NCBI RefSeq assembly: GCF_015706575.1
Contig: NW_024037051.1
Location: forward strand, 17,441,153 to 17,505,152
Reading direction: 5' to 3'
Length of the DNA: 64,000 bases
Origin: Patiria miniata
Taxonomy: Eukaryota; Echinodermata; Asteroidea; Valvatida; Asterinidae
Shown: positions 13,696-25,405 of the stretch, one piece after another
How the letters are laid out: each line of letters starts with the position of its first letter
Numbering within the stretch: the first letter of the stretch is position 1
Program-made: the position numbers and the translations under genes
The notes under the pieces: model-generated
Databases searched by the model: none
Told to the model about the DNA's origin: nothing
What the model saw: the letters and a program-made list of their open reading frames with translations, nothing else

Positions 13696-16102
13696 TCTAC
13701 AACTTGCCAAAACAAGCAAGTCTTCAGACCCAAGAATTGTGGAGAAAATGCAAGATGTAGTCACTCACACCCGCTAGTTGCGTTTTGTGCAGTACATGCC
13801 ATAGCAAGGCCTGTCAGCGCCATGCAACACCGCCTCTCTATGTCTCGATCAAAAACTACCTTAACATAGGAAATTCTAGACAAACTCGACGTTGTTCGGA
13901 AGCTGCTGAATAGCTCTACAACCTGCCAAAACAAGCAAGTCTTCAGACCCAAGAATTGTGGAGAAAATGCAAGATGTAGTCACTCACACCCGCTAGTTGC
14001 GTTTTGTGCAGTACATGCCATAGCAAGGCCTGTCAGCGCCATGCAACACCGCCTCTCTATGTCTCGATCAAAAACTACCTTAACATAGGAAATTCTAGAC
14101 AAACTCGACGTTGTTCGGAAGCTGCTGAATAGCTCTACAACTTGCCAAAACAAGCAAGTCTTCAGACCCAAGAATTGTGGAGAAAATGCAAGATGTAGTC
14201 ACTCACACCCGCTAGTTGCGTTTTGTGCAGTACATGCCATAGCAAGGCCTGTCAGCGCCATGCAACACCGCCTCTCTATGTCTCGATCAAAAACTACCTT
14301 AACATAGGAAATTCTAGACAAACTCGACGTTGTTCGGAAGCTGCTGAATAGCTCTACAACTGCCAAAACAAGCAAGTCTTCAGACCCAAGAATTGTGGAG
14401 AAAATGCAAGATGTAGTCACTCACACCCGCTAGTTGCGTTTTGTGCAGTACATGCCATAGCAAGGCCTGTCAGCGCCATGCAACACCGCCTCTCTATGTC
14501 TCGATCAAAAACTACCTTAACATAGGAAATTCTAGACAAACTCGACGTTGTTCGGAAGCTGCTGAATAGCTCTACAACTTGCCAAAACAAGCAAGTCTTC
14601 AGACCCAAGAATTGTGGAGAAAATGCAAGATGTAGTCACTCACACCCGCTAGTTGCGTTTTGTGCAGTACATGCCATAGCAAGGCCTGTCAGCGCCATGC
14701 AACACCGCCTCTCTATGTCTCGATCAAAAACTACCTTAACATAGGAAATTCTAGACAAACTCGACGTTGTTCGGAAGCTGCTGAATAGCTCTACAACCTG
14801 CCAAAACAAGCAAGTCTTCAGACCCAAGAATTGTGGAGAAAATGCAAGATGTAGTCACTCACACCCGCTAGTTGCGTTTTGTGCAGTACATGCCATAGCA
14901 AGGCCTGTCAGCGCCATGCAACACCGCCTCTCTATGTCTCGATCAAAAACTACCTTAACATAGGAAATTCTAGACAAACTCGACGTTGTTCGGAAGCTGC
15001 TGAATAGCTCTACAACTTGCCAAAACAAGCAAGTCTTCAGACCCAAGAATTGTGGAGAAAATGCAAGATGTAGTCACTCACACCCGCTAGTTGCGTTTTG
15101 TGCAGTACATGCCATAGCAAGGCCTGTCAGCGCCATGCAACACCGCCTCTCTATGTCTCGATCAAAAACTACCTTAACATAGGAAATTCTAGACAAACTC
15201 GACGTTGTTCGGAAGCTGCTGAATAGCTCTACAACCTGCCAAAACAAGCAAGTCTTCAGACCCAAGAATTGTGGAGAAAATGCAAGATGTAGTCACTCAC
15301 ACCCGCTAGTTGCGTTTTGTGCAGTACATGCCATAGCAAGGCCTGTCAGCGCCATGCAACACCGCCTCTCTATGTCTCGATCAAAAACTACCTTAACATA
15401 GGAAATTCTAGACAAACTCGACGTTGTTCGGAAGCTGCTGAATAGCTCTACAACCTGCCAAAACAAGCAAGTCTTCAGACCCAAGAATTGTGGAGAAAAT
15501 GCAAGATGTAGTCACTCACACCCGCTAGTTGCGTTTTGTGCAGTACATGCCATAGCAAGGCCTGTCAGCGCCATGCAACACCGCCTCTCTATGTCTCGAT
15601 CAAAAACTACCTTAACATAGGAAATTCTAGACAAACTCGACGTTGTTCGGAAGCTGCTGAATAGCTCTACAACTGCCAAAACAAGCAAGTCTTCAGACCC
15701 AAGAATTGTGGAGAAAATGCAAGATGTAGTCACTCACACCCGCTAGTTGCGTTTTGTGCAGTACATGCCATAGCAAGGCCTGTCAGCGCCATGCAACACC
15801 GCCTCTCTATGTCTCGATCAAAAACTACCTTAACATAGGAAATTCTAGACAAACTCGACGTTGTTCGGAAGCTGCTGAATAGCTCTACAACCTGCCAAAA
15901 CAAGCAAGTCTTCAGACCCAAGAATTGTGGAGAAAATGCAAGATGTAGTCACTCACACCCGCTAGTTGCGTTTTGTGCAGTACATGCCATAGCAAGGCCT
16001 GTCAGCGCCATGCAACACCGCCTCTCTATGTCTCGATCAAAAACTACCTTAACATAGGAAATTCTAGACAAACTCGACGTTGTTCGGAAGCTGCTGAATA
16101 GC
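13696..16102 (+). repeat. Eleven L monomers rich in variants at unit position 8-9
   Basis: Starts are 13696, 13915, 14134, 14353, 14571, 14790, 15009, 15228, 15447, 15666 and 15884. The C-to-T change at unit position 9 occurs in the units at 13696, 14134, 14571 and 15009, that is, in every second copy. The units at 14353 and 15666 lack one C at the same place (ACAACTGCC) and are 218 bp. The two 218-bp units are six monomers apart. This is the only part of the left arm where copy-to-copy base variation is dense without heavy indels, and it suggests a local dimeric or hexameric arrangement. Confidence 0.9.
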
Positions 16103-16309
16103 TCTACAACCTGCCAAAACAAGCAAGTCTTCAGACCCAAGAATTGTGGAGAAAATGCAAGATGTAGTCACTCACACCCGCTAGTTGCGTTTTGTGCAGT
16201 ACATGCCATAGCAAGGCCTGTCAGCGCCATGCCAATGTCTCGATCAAAAACTACCTTAACATAGGAAATTCTAGACAAACTCGACGTTGTTCGGAAGCTG
16301 CTGAATAGC
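16103..16309 (+). repeat. Short variant monomer, 207 bp (12-bp deletion)
   Basis: About 12 bp are lost between GCCATGC and ATGTCTCG near 16233. The rest matches consensus. It falls in the same unit segment as the other shortened copies and lies 2620 bp downstream of the previous one. Confidence 0.94.
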
Positions 16310-18937
16310 TCTACAACCTGCCAAAACAAGCAAGTCTTCAGACCCAAGAATTGTGGAGAAAATGCAAGATGTAGTCACTCACACCCGCTAGTTGCGTTTT
16401 GTGCAGTACATGCCATAGCAAGGCCTGTCAGCGCCATGCAACACCGCCTCTCTATGTCTCGATCAAAAACTACCTTAACATAGGAAATTCTAGACAAACT
16501 CGACGTTGTTCGGAAGCTGCTGAATAGCTCTACAACCTGCCAAAACAAGCAAGTCTTCAGACCCAAGAATTGTGGAGAAAATGCAAGATGTAGTCACTCA
16601 CACCCGCTAGTTGCGTTTTGTGCAGTACATGCCATAGCAAGGCCTGTCAGCGCCATGCAACACCGCCTCTCTATGTCTCGATCAAAAACTACCTTAACAT
16701 AGGAAATTCTAGACAAACTCGACGTTGTTCGGAAGCTGCTGAATAGCTCTACAACTTGCCAAAACAAGCAAGTCTTCAGACCCAAGAATTGTGGAGAAAA
16801 TGCAAGATGTAGTCACTCACACCCGCTAGTTGCGTTTTGTGCAGTACATGCCATAGCAAGGCCTGTCAGCGCCATGCAACACCGCCTCTCTATGTCTCGA
16901 TCAAAAACTACCTTAACATAGGAAATTCTAGACAAACTCGACGTTGTTCGGAAGCTGCTGAATAGCTCTACAACCTGCCAAAACAAGCAAGTCTTCAGAC
17001 CCAAGAATTGTGGAGAAAATGCAAGATGTAGTCACTCACACCCGCTAGTTGCGTTTTGTGCAGTACATGCCATAGCAAGGCCTGTCAGCGCCATGCAACA
17101 CCGCCTCTCTATGTCTCGATCAAAAACTACCTTAACATAGGAAATTCTAGACAAACTCGACGTTGTTCGGAAGCTGCTGAATAGCTCTACAACCTGCCAA
17201 AACAAGCAAGTCTTCAGACCCAAGAATTGTGGAGAAAATGCAAGATGTAGTCACTCACACCCGCTAGTTGCGTTTTGTGCAGTACATGCCATAGCAAGGC
17301 CTGTCAGCGCCATGCAACACCGCCTCTCTATGTCTCGATCAAAAACTACCTTAACATAGGAAATTCTAGACAAACTCGACGTTGTTCGGAAGCTGCTGAA
17401 TAGCTCTACAACCTGCCAAAACAAGCAAGTCTTCAGACCCAAGAATTGTGGAGAAAATGCAAGATGTAGTCACTCACACCCGCTAGTTGCGTTTTGTGCA
17501 GTACATGCCATAGCAAGGCCTGTCAGCGCCATGCAACACCGCCTCTCTATGTCTCGATCAAAAACTACCTTAACATAGGAAATTCTAGACAAACTCGACG
17601 TTGTTCGGAAGCTGCTGAATAGCTCTACAACCTGCCAAAACAAGCAAGTCTTCAGACCCAAGAATTGTGGAGAAAATGCAAGATGTAGTCACTCACACCC
17701 GCTAGTTGCGTTTTGTGCAGTACATGCCATAGCAAGGCCTGTCAGCGCCATGCAACACCGCCTCTCTATGTCTCGATCAAAAACTACCTTAACATAGGAA
17801 ATTCTAGACAAACTCGACGTTGTTCGGAAGCTGCTGAATAGCTCTACAACCTGCCAAAACAAGCAAGTCTTCAGACCCAAGAATTGTGGAGAAAATGCAA
17901 GATGTAGTCACTCACACCCGCTAGTTGCGTTTTGTGCAGTACATGCCATAGCAAGGCCTGTCAGCGCCATGCAACACCGCCTCTCTATGTCTCGATCAAA
18001 AACTACCTTAACATAGGAAATTCTAGACAAACTCGACGTTGTTCGGAAGCTGCTGAATAGCTCTACAACCTGCCAAAACAAGCAAGTCTTCAGACCCAAG
18101 AATTGTGGAGAAAATGCAAGATGTAGTCACTCACACCCGCTAGTTGCGTTTTGTGCAGTACATGCCATAGCAAGGCCTGTCAGCGCCATGCAACACCGCC
18201 TCTCTATGTCTCGATCAAAAACTACCTTAACATAGGAAATTCTAGACAAACTCGACGTTGTTCGGAAGCTGCTGAATAGCTCTACAACCTGCCAAAACAA
18301 GCAAGTCTTCAGACCCAAGAATTGTGGAGAAAATGCAAGATGTAGTCACTCACACCCGCTAGTTGCGTTTTGTGCAGTACATGCCATAGCAAGGCCTGTC
18401 AGCGCCATGCAACACCGCCTCTCTATGTCTCGATCAAAAACTACCTTAACATAGGAAATTCTAGACAAACTCGACGTTGTTCGGAAGCTGCTGAATAGCT
18501 CTACAACCTGCCAAAACAAGCAAGTCTTCAGACCCAAGAATTGTGGAGAAAATGCAAGATGTAGTCACTCACACCCGCTAGTTGCGTTTTGTGCAGTACA
18601 TGCCATAGCAAGGCCTGTCAGCGCCATGCAACACCGCCTCTCTATGTCTCGATCAAAAACTACCTTAACATAGGAAATTCTAGACAAACTCGACGTTGTT
18701 CGGAAGCTGCTGAATAGCTCTACAACCTGCCAAAACAAGCAAGTCTTCAGACCCAAGAATTGTGGAGAAAATGCAAGATGTAGTCACTCACACCCGCTAG
18801 TTGCGTTTTGTGCAGTACATGCCATAGCAAGGCCTGTCAGCGCCATGCAACACCGCCTCTCTATGTCTCGATCAAAAACTACCTTAACATAGGAAATTCT
18901 AGACAAACTCGACGTTGTTCGGAAGCTGCTGAATAGC
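16310..18937 (+). repeat. Twelve L monomers, nearly canonical
   Basis: Twelve units at exact 219-bp spacing (starts 16310 to 18719). The only difference I noted is the C-to-T variant at 16756 in the unit starting at 16748. Confidence 0.93.
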
Positions 18938-19130
18938 TCTACAACTGCCAAAACAAGCAAGTCTTCAGACCCAAGAATTGTGGAGAAAATGCAAGATGTA
19001 GTCACTCACACCCGCTAGTTGCGTTTTGTGCAGTACATGCCATAGCAAAGGCCTGTCTCTATGTCTCGATCCTACCTTAACATAGGAAATTCTAGACAAA
19101 CTCGACGTTGTTCGGAAGCTGCTGAATAGC
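18938..19130 (+). repeat. Short variant monomer, 193 bp, multiple changes
   Basis: This copy combines loss of one C near 18945, an extra A near 19049 (CAAAGG), a 21-bp loss joining CCTGTC to TCTATGTC near 19057, and loss of the A run after GATC near 19070. Net length is 26 bp short. The 21-bp loss has TC microhomology at its ends. Confidence 0.93.
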
Positions 19131-22100
19131 TCTACAACCTGCCAAAACAAGCAAGTCTTCAGACCCAAGAATTGTGGAGAAAATGCAAGATGTAGTCACT
19201 CACACCCGCTAGTTGCGTTTTGTGCAGTACATGCCATAGCAAGGCCTGTCAGCGCCATGCAACACCGCCTCTCTATGTCTCGATCAAAAACTACCTTAAC
19301 ATAGGAAATTCTAGACAAACTCGACGTTGTTCGGAAGCTGCTGAATAGCTCTACAACCTGCCAAAACAAGCAAGTCTTCAGACCCAAGAATTGTGGAGAA
19401 AATGCAAGATGTAGTCACTCACACCCGCTAGTTGCGTTTGTGTGCAGTACATGCCATAGCAAGGCCTGTCAGCGCCATGCAACACCGCCTCTCTATGTCT
19501 CGATCAAAAACTACCTTAACATAGGAAATTCTAGACAAACTCGACGTTGTTCGGAAGCTGCTGAATAGCTCTACAACTGCCAAAACAAGCAAGTCTTCAG
19601 ACCCAAGAATTGTGGAGAAAATGCAAGATGTAGTCACTCACACCCGCTAGTTGCGTTTTGTGCAGTACATGCCATAGCAAGGCCTGTCAGCGCCATGCAA
19701 CACCGCCTCTCTATGTCTCGATCAAAAACTACCTTAACATAGGAAATTCTAGACAAACTCGACGTTGTTCGGAAGCTGCTGAATAGCTCTACAACCTGCC
19801 AAAACAAGCAAGTCTTCAGACCCAAGAATTGTGGAGAAAATGCAAGATGTAGTCACTCACACCCGCTAGTTGCGTTTTGTGCAGTACATGCCATAGCAAG
19901 GCCTGTCAGCGCCATGCAACACCGCCTCTCTATGTCTCGATCAAAAACTACCTTAACATAGGAAATTCTAGACAAACTCGACGTTGTTCGGAAGCTGCTG
20001 AATAGCTCTACAACCTGCCAAAACAAGCAAGTCTTCAGACCCAAGAATTGTGGAGAAAATGCAAGATGTAGTCACTCACACCCGCTAGTTGCGTTTTGTG
20101 CAGTACATGCCATAGCAAGGCCTGTCAGCGCCATGCAACACCGCCTCTCTATGTCTCGATCAAAAACTACCTTAACATAGGAAATTCTAGACAAACTCGA
20201 CGTTGTTCGGAAGCTGCTGAATAGCTCTACAACCTGCCAAAACAAGCAAGTCTTCAGACCCAAGAATTGTGGAGAAAATGCAAGATGTAGTCACTCACAC
20301 CCGCTAGTTGCGTTTTGTGCAGTACATGCCATAGCAAGGCCTGTCAGCGCCATGCAACACCGCCTCTCTATGTCTCGATCAAAAACTACCTTAACATAGG
20401 AAATTCTAGACAAACTCGACGTTGTTCGGAAGCTGCTGAATAGCTCTACAACTGCCAAAACAAGCAAGTCTTCAGACCCAAGAATTGTGGAGAAAATGCA
20501 AGATGTAGTCACTCACACCCGCTAGTTGCGTTTTGTGCAGTACATGCCATAGCAAGGCCTGTCAGCGCCATGCAACACCGCCTCTCTATGTCTCGATCAA
20601 AAACTACCTTAACATAGGAAATTCTAGACAAACTCGACGTTGTTCGGAAGCTGCTGAATAGCTCTACAACCTGCCAAAACAAGCAAGTCTTCAGACCCAA
20701 GAATTGTGGAGAAAATGCAAGATGTAGTCACTCACACCCGCTAGTTGCGTTTTGTGCAGTACATGCCATAGCAAGGCCTGTCAGCGCCATGCAACACCGC
20801 CTCTCTATGTCTCGATCAAAAACTACCTTAACATAGGAAATTCTAGACAAACTCGACGTTGTTCGGAAGCTGCTGAATAGCTCTACAACCTGCCAAAACA
20901 AGCAAGTCTTCAGACCCAAGAATTGTGGAGAAAATGCAAGATGTAGTCACTCACACCCGCTAGTTGCGTTTTGTGCAGTACATGCCATAGCAAGGCCTGT
21001 CAGCGCCATGCAACACCGCCTCTCTATGTCTCGATCAAAAACTACCTTAACATAGGAAATTCTAGACAAACTCGACGTTGTTCGGAAGCTGCTGAATAGC
21101 TCTACAACCTGCCAAAACAAGCAAGTCTTCAGACCCAAGAATTGTGGAGAAAATGCAAGATGTAGTCACTCACACCCGCTAGTTGCGTTTTGTGCAGTAC
21201 ATGCCATAGCAAGGCCTGTCAGCGCCATGCAACACCGCCTCTCTATGTCTCGATCAAAAACTACCTTAACATAGGAAATTCTAGACAAACTCGACGTTGT
21301 TCGGAAGCTGCTGAATAGCTCTACAACCTGCCAAAACAAGCAAGTCTTCAGACCCAAGAATTGTGGAGAAAATGCAAGATGTAGTCACTCACACCCGCTA
21401 GTTGCGTTTTGTGCAGTACATGCCATAGCAAGGCCTGTCAGCGCCATGCAACACCGCCTCTCTATGTCTCGATCAAAAACTACCTTAACATAGGAAATTC
21501 TAGACAAACTCGACGTTGTTCGGAAGCTGCTGAATAGCTCTACAACCTGCCAAAACAAGCAAGTCTTCAGACCCAAGAATTGTGGAGAAAATGCAAGATG
21601 TAGTCACTCACACCCGCTAGTTGCGTTTTGTGCAGTACATGCCATAGCAAGGCCTGTCAGCGCCATGCAACACCGCCTCTCTATGTCTCGATCAAAAACT
21701 ACCTTAACATAGGAAATTCTAGACAAACTCGACGTTGTTCGGAAGCTGCTGAATAGCTCTACAACTGCCAAAACAAGCAAGTCTTCAGACCAAGAATTGT
21801 GGAGAAAATGCAAGATGTAGTCACTCACACCCGCTAGTTGCGTTTTGTGCAGTACATGCCATAGCAAGGCCTGTCAGCGCCATGCAACACCGCCTCTCTA
21901 TGTCTCGATCAAAAACTACCTTAACATAGGAAATTCTAGACAAACTCGACGTTGTTCGGAAGCTGCTGAATAGCTCTACAACCTGCCAAAACAAGCAAGT
22001 CTTCAGACCCAAGAATTGTGGAGAAAATGCAAGATGTAGTCACTCACACCCGCTAGTTGCGTTTTGTGCAGTACATGCCATAGCAAGGCCTGTCAGCGCC

Positions 22101-22631
22101 ATGCAACACCGCCTCTCTATGTCTCGATCAAAAACTACCTTAACATAGGAAATTCTAGACAAACTCGACGTTGTTCGGAAGCTGCTGAATAGCTCTACAA
22201 CCTGCCAAAACAAGCAAGTCTTCAGACCCAAGAATTGTGGAGAAAATGCAAGATGTAGTCACTCACACCCGCTAGTTGCGTTTTGTGCAGTACATGCCAT
22301 AGCAAGGCCTGTCAGCGCCATGCAACACCGCCTCTCTATGTCTCGATCAAAAACTACCTTAACATAGGAAATTCTAGACAAACTCGACGTTGTTCGGAAG
22401 CTGCTGAATAGCTCTACAACCTGCCAAAACAAGCAAGTCTTCAGACCCAAGAATTGTGGAGAAAATGCAAGATGTAGTCACTCACACCCGCTAGTTGCGT
22501 TTTGTGCAGTACATGCCATAGCAAGGCCTGTCAGCGCCATGCAACACCGCCTCTCTATGTCTCGATCAAAAACTACCTTAACATAGGAAATTCTAGACAA
22601 ACTCGACGTTGTTCGGAAGCTGCTGAATAGC
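19131..22631 (+). repeat. Sixteen L monomers with sporadic one-base indels
   Basis: Units start at 19131, 19350, 19570, 19788 and so on to 22413. Most are canonical. The unit at 19350 has one extra base near 19439 (CGTTTGTGTG). The units at 19570, 20445 and 21758 lack one C at unit position 8-9. The unit at 21758 also has a shortened CCC run near 21790. The one-C-short units are spaced 4 and then 6 monomers apart. Confidence 0.9.
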
Positions 22632-22823
22632 TCTACAACCTGCCAAAACAAGCAAGTCTTCAGACCAAGAATTGTGGAGAAAATGCAAGATGTAGTCACT
22701 CACACCCGCTAGTTGCGTTGTGCAGTACATGCCATAGCAGTACAAGCCATAACAGCTCTGTCTCGATCAACTACCACGGAAATTCTAGACAAACTCGACG
22801 TTGTTCGGAAGCTGCTGAATAGC
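22632..22823 (+). repeat. Rearranged monomer, 192 bp, with internal partial duplication
   Basis: Between 22713 and 22785 the copy departs strongly from consensus. GCAGTACATGCCATA is followed at once by a near-duplicate GCAGTACAAGCCATA, then AACAGCTC, then an abridged CTCGATCAACTACCAC leading into GGAAATTC. A CCC run upstream is also one base short. This looks like slippage or template switching within the unit. It could also be a consensus made from misaligned reads, since irregularity in the arm rises from here toward the gap. Confidence 0.88.
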
Positions 22824-25229
22824 TCTACAACCTGCCAAACAAGCAAGTCTTCAGACCCAAGAATTGTGGAGAAAATGCAAGATGTAGTCACTCACACCCG
22901 CTAGTTGCGTTTTGTGCAGTACATGCCATAGCAAGGCCTGTCAGCGCCATGCAACACCGCCTCTCTATGTCTCGATCAAAAACTACCTTAACATAGGAAA
23001 TTCTAGACAAACTCGACGTTGTTCGGAAGCTGCTGAATAGCTCTACAACCTGCCAAAACAAGCAAGTCTTCAGACCCAAGAATTGTGGAGAAAATGCAAG
23101 ATGTAGTCACTCACACCCGCTAGTTGCGTTTTGTGCAGTACATGCCATAGCAAGGCCTGTCAGCGCCATGCAACACCGCCTCTCTATGTCTCGATCAAAA
23201 ACTACCTTAACATAGGAAATTCTAGACAAACTCGACGTTGTTCGGAAGCTGCTGAATAGCTCTACAACCTGCCAAAACAAGCAAGTCTTCAGACCCAAGA
23301 ATTGTGGAGAAAATGCAAGATGTAGTCACTCACACCCGCTAGTTGCGTTTTGTGCAGTACATGCCATAGCAAGGCCTGTCAGCGCCATGCAACACCGCCT
23401 CTCTATGTCTCGATCAAAAACTACCTTAACATAGGAAATTCTAGACAAACTCGACGTTGTTCGGAAGCTGCTGAATAGCTCTACAACCTGCCAAAACAAG
23501 CAAGTCTTCAGACCCAAGAATTGTGGAGAAAATGCAAGATGTAGTCACTCACACCCGCTAGTTGCGTTTTGTGCAGTACATGCCATAGCAAGGCCTGTCA
23601 GCGCCATGCAACACCGCCTCTCTATGTCTCGATCAAAAACTACCTTAACATAGGAAATTCTAGACAAACTCGACGTTGTTCGGAAGCTGCTGAATAGCTC
23701 TACAACCTGCCAAAACAAGCAAGTCTTCAGACCAAGAATTGTGGAGAAAATGCAAGATGTAGTCACTCACACCCGCTAGTTGCGTTTTGTGCAGTACATG
23801 CCATAGCAAGGCCTGTCAGCGCCATGCAACACCGCCTCTCTATGTCTCGATCAAAAACTACCTTAACATAGGAAATTCTAGACAAACTCGACGTTGTTCG
23901 GAAGCTGCTGAATAGCTCTACAACCTGCCAAAACAAGCAAGTCTTCAGACCCAAGAATTGTGGAGAAAATGCAAGATGTAGTCACTCACACCCGCTAGTT
24001 GCGTTTTGTGCAGTACATGCCATAGCAAGGCCTGTCAGCGCCATGCAACACCGCCTCTCTATGTCTCGATCAAAAACTACCTTAACATAGGAAATTCTAG
24101 ACAAACTCGACGTGTTCGGAAGCTGCTGAATAGCTCTACAACCTGCCAAAACAAGCAAGTCTTCAGACCCAAGAATTGTGGAGAAAATGCAAGATGTAGT
24201 CACTCACACCCGCTAGTTGCGTTTTGTGCAGTACATGCCATAGCAAGGCCTGTCAGCGCCATGCAACACCGCCTCTCTATGTCTCGATCAAAAAACTACC
24301 TTAACATAGGAAATTCTAGACAAACTCGACGTTGTTCGGAAGCTGCTGAATAGCTCTACAACCTGCCAAAACAAGCAAGTCTTCAGACCCAAGAATTGTG
24401 GAGAAAATGCAAGATGTAGTCACTCACACCCGCTAGTTGCGTTTGTGCAGTACATGCCATAGCAAGGCCTGTCAGCGCCATGCAACACCGCCTCTCTATG
24501 TCTCGATCAAAAACTACCTTAACATAGGAAATTCTAGACAAACTCGACGTTGTTCGGAAGCTGCTGAATAGCTCTACAACCTGCCAAAACAAGCAAGTCT
24601 TCAGACCCAAGAATTGTGGAGAAAATGCAAGATGTAGTCACTCACACCCGCTAGTTGCGTTTTGTGCAGTACATGCCATAGCAAGGCCTGTCAGCGCCAT
24701 GCAACACCGCCTCTCTATGTCTCGATCAAAAACTACCTTAACATAGGAAATTCTAGACAAACTCGACGTTGTTCGGAAGCTGCTGAATAGCTCTACAACC
24801 TGCCAAAACAAGCAAGTCTTCAGACCCAAGAATTGTGGAGAAAATGCAAGATGTAGTCACTCACACCCGCTAGTTGCGTTTTGTGCAGTACATGCCATAG
24901 CAAGGCCTGTCAGCGCCATGCAACACCGCCTCTCTATGTCTCGATCAAAAACTACCTTAACATAGGAAATTCTAGACAAACTCGACGTTGTTCGGAAGCT
25001 GCTGAATAGCTCTACAACCTGCCAAAACAAGCAAGTCTTCAGACCCAAGAATTGTGGAGAAAATGCAAGATGTAGTCACTCACACCCGCTAGTTGCGTTT
25101 TGTGCAGTACATGCCATAGCAAGGCCTGTCAGCGCCATGCAACACCGCCTCTCTATGTCTCGATCAAAAACTACCTTAACATAGGAAATTCTAGACAAAC
25201 TCGACGTTGTTCGGAAGCTGCTGAATAGC
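22824..25229 (+). repeat. Eleven L monomers with one-base length changes
   Basis: Starts are 22824, 23042, 23261, 23480, 23699, 23917, 24135, 24355, 24573, 24792 and 25011. Single-base losses are seen in the A run near 22840, the CCC run near 23732, the CGACGTTG stretch near 24113 and the T run near 24444. One A is gained near 24295. All but one fall in homopolymers of 3-5 bases. Confidence 0.9.
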
Positions 25230-25405
25230 TCTACAACCTGCCAAAACAAGCAAGTCTTCAGACCCAAGAATTGTGGAGAAAATGCAAGATGTAGTCACTC
25301 ACACCCGCTAGTTGCGTTTTGTGCAGTACATGCCATAGCAAGGACCGGTCAGCGCCACAGGAAATTCTAGACAAACTCGACGTTGTTCGGAAGCTGCTGA
25401 ATAGC
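25230..25405 (+). repeat. Short variant monomer, 176 bp
   Basis: After AGGACCGGTCAGCGCCA (a small change from AGGCCTGTCAGCGCCA) the copy jumps via CA to GGAAATTC near 25358, removing about 44 bp of the segment at unit 128-173. It closely resembles the monomer at 8966 but is not identical to it, so the two are either independent events or have diverged after a shared origin. Confidence 0.92.
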
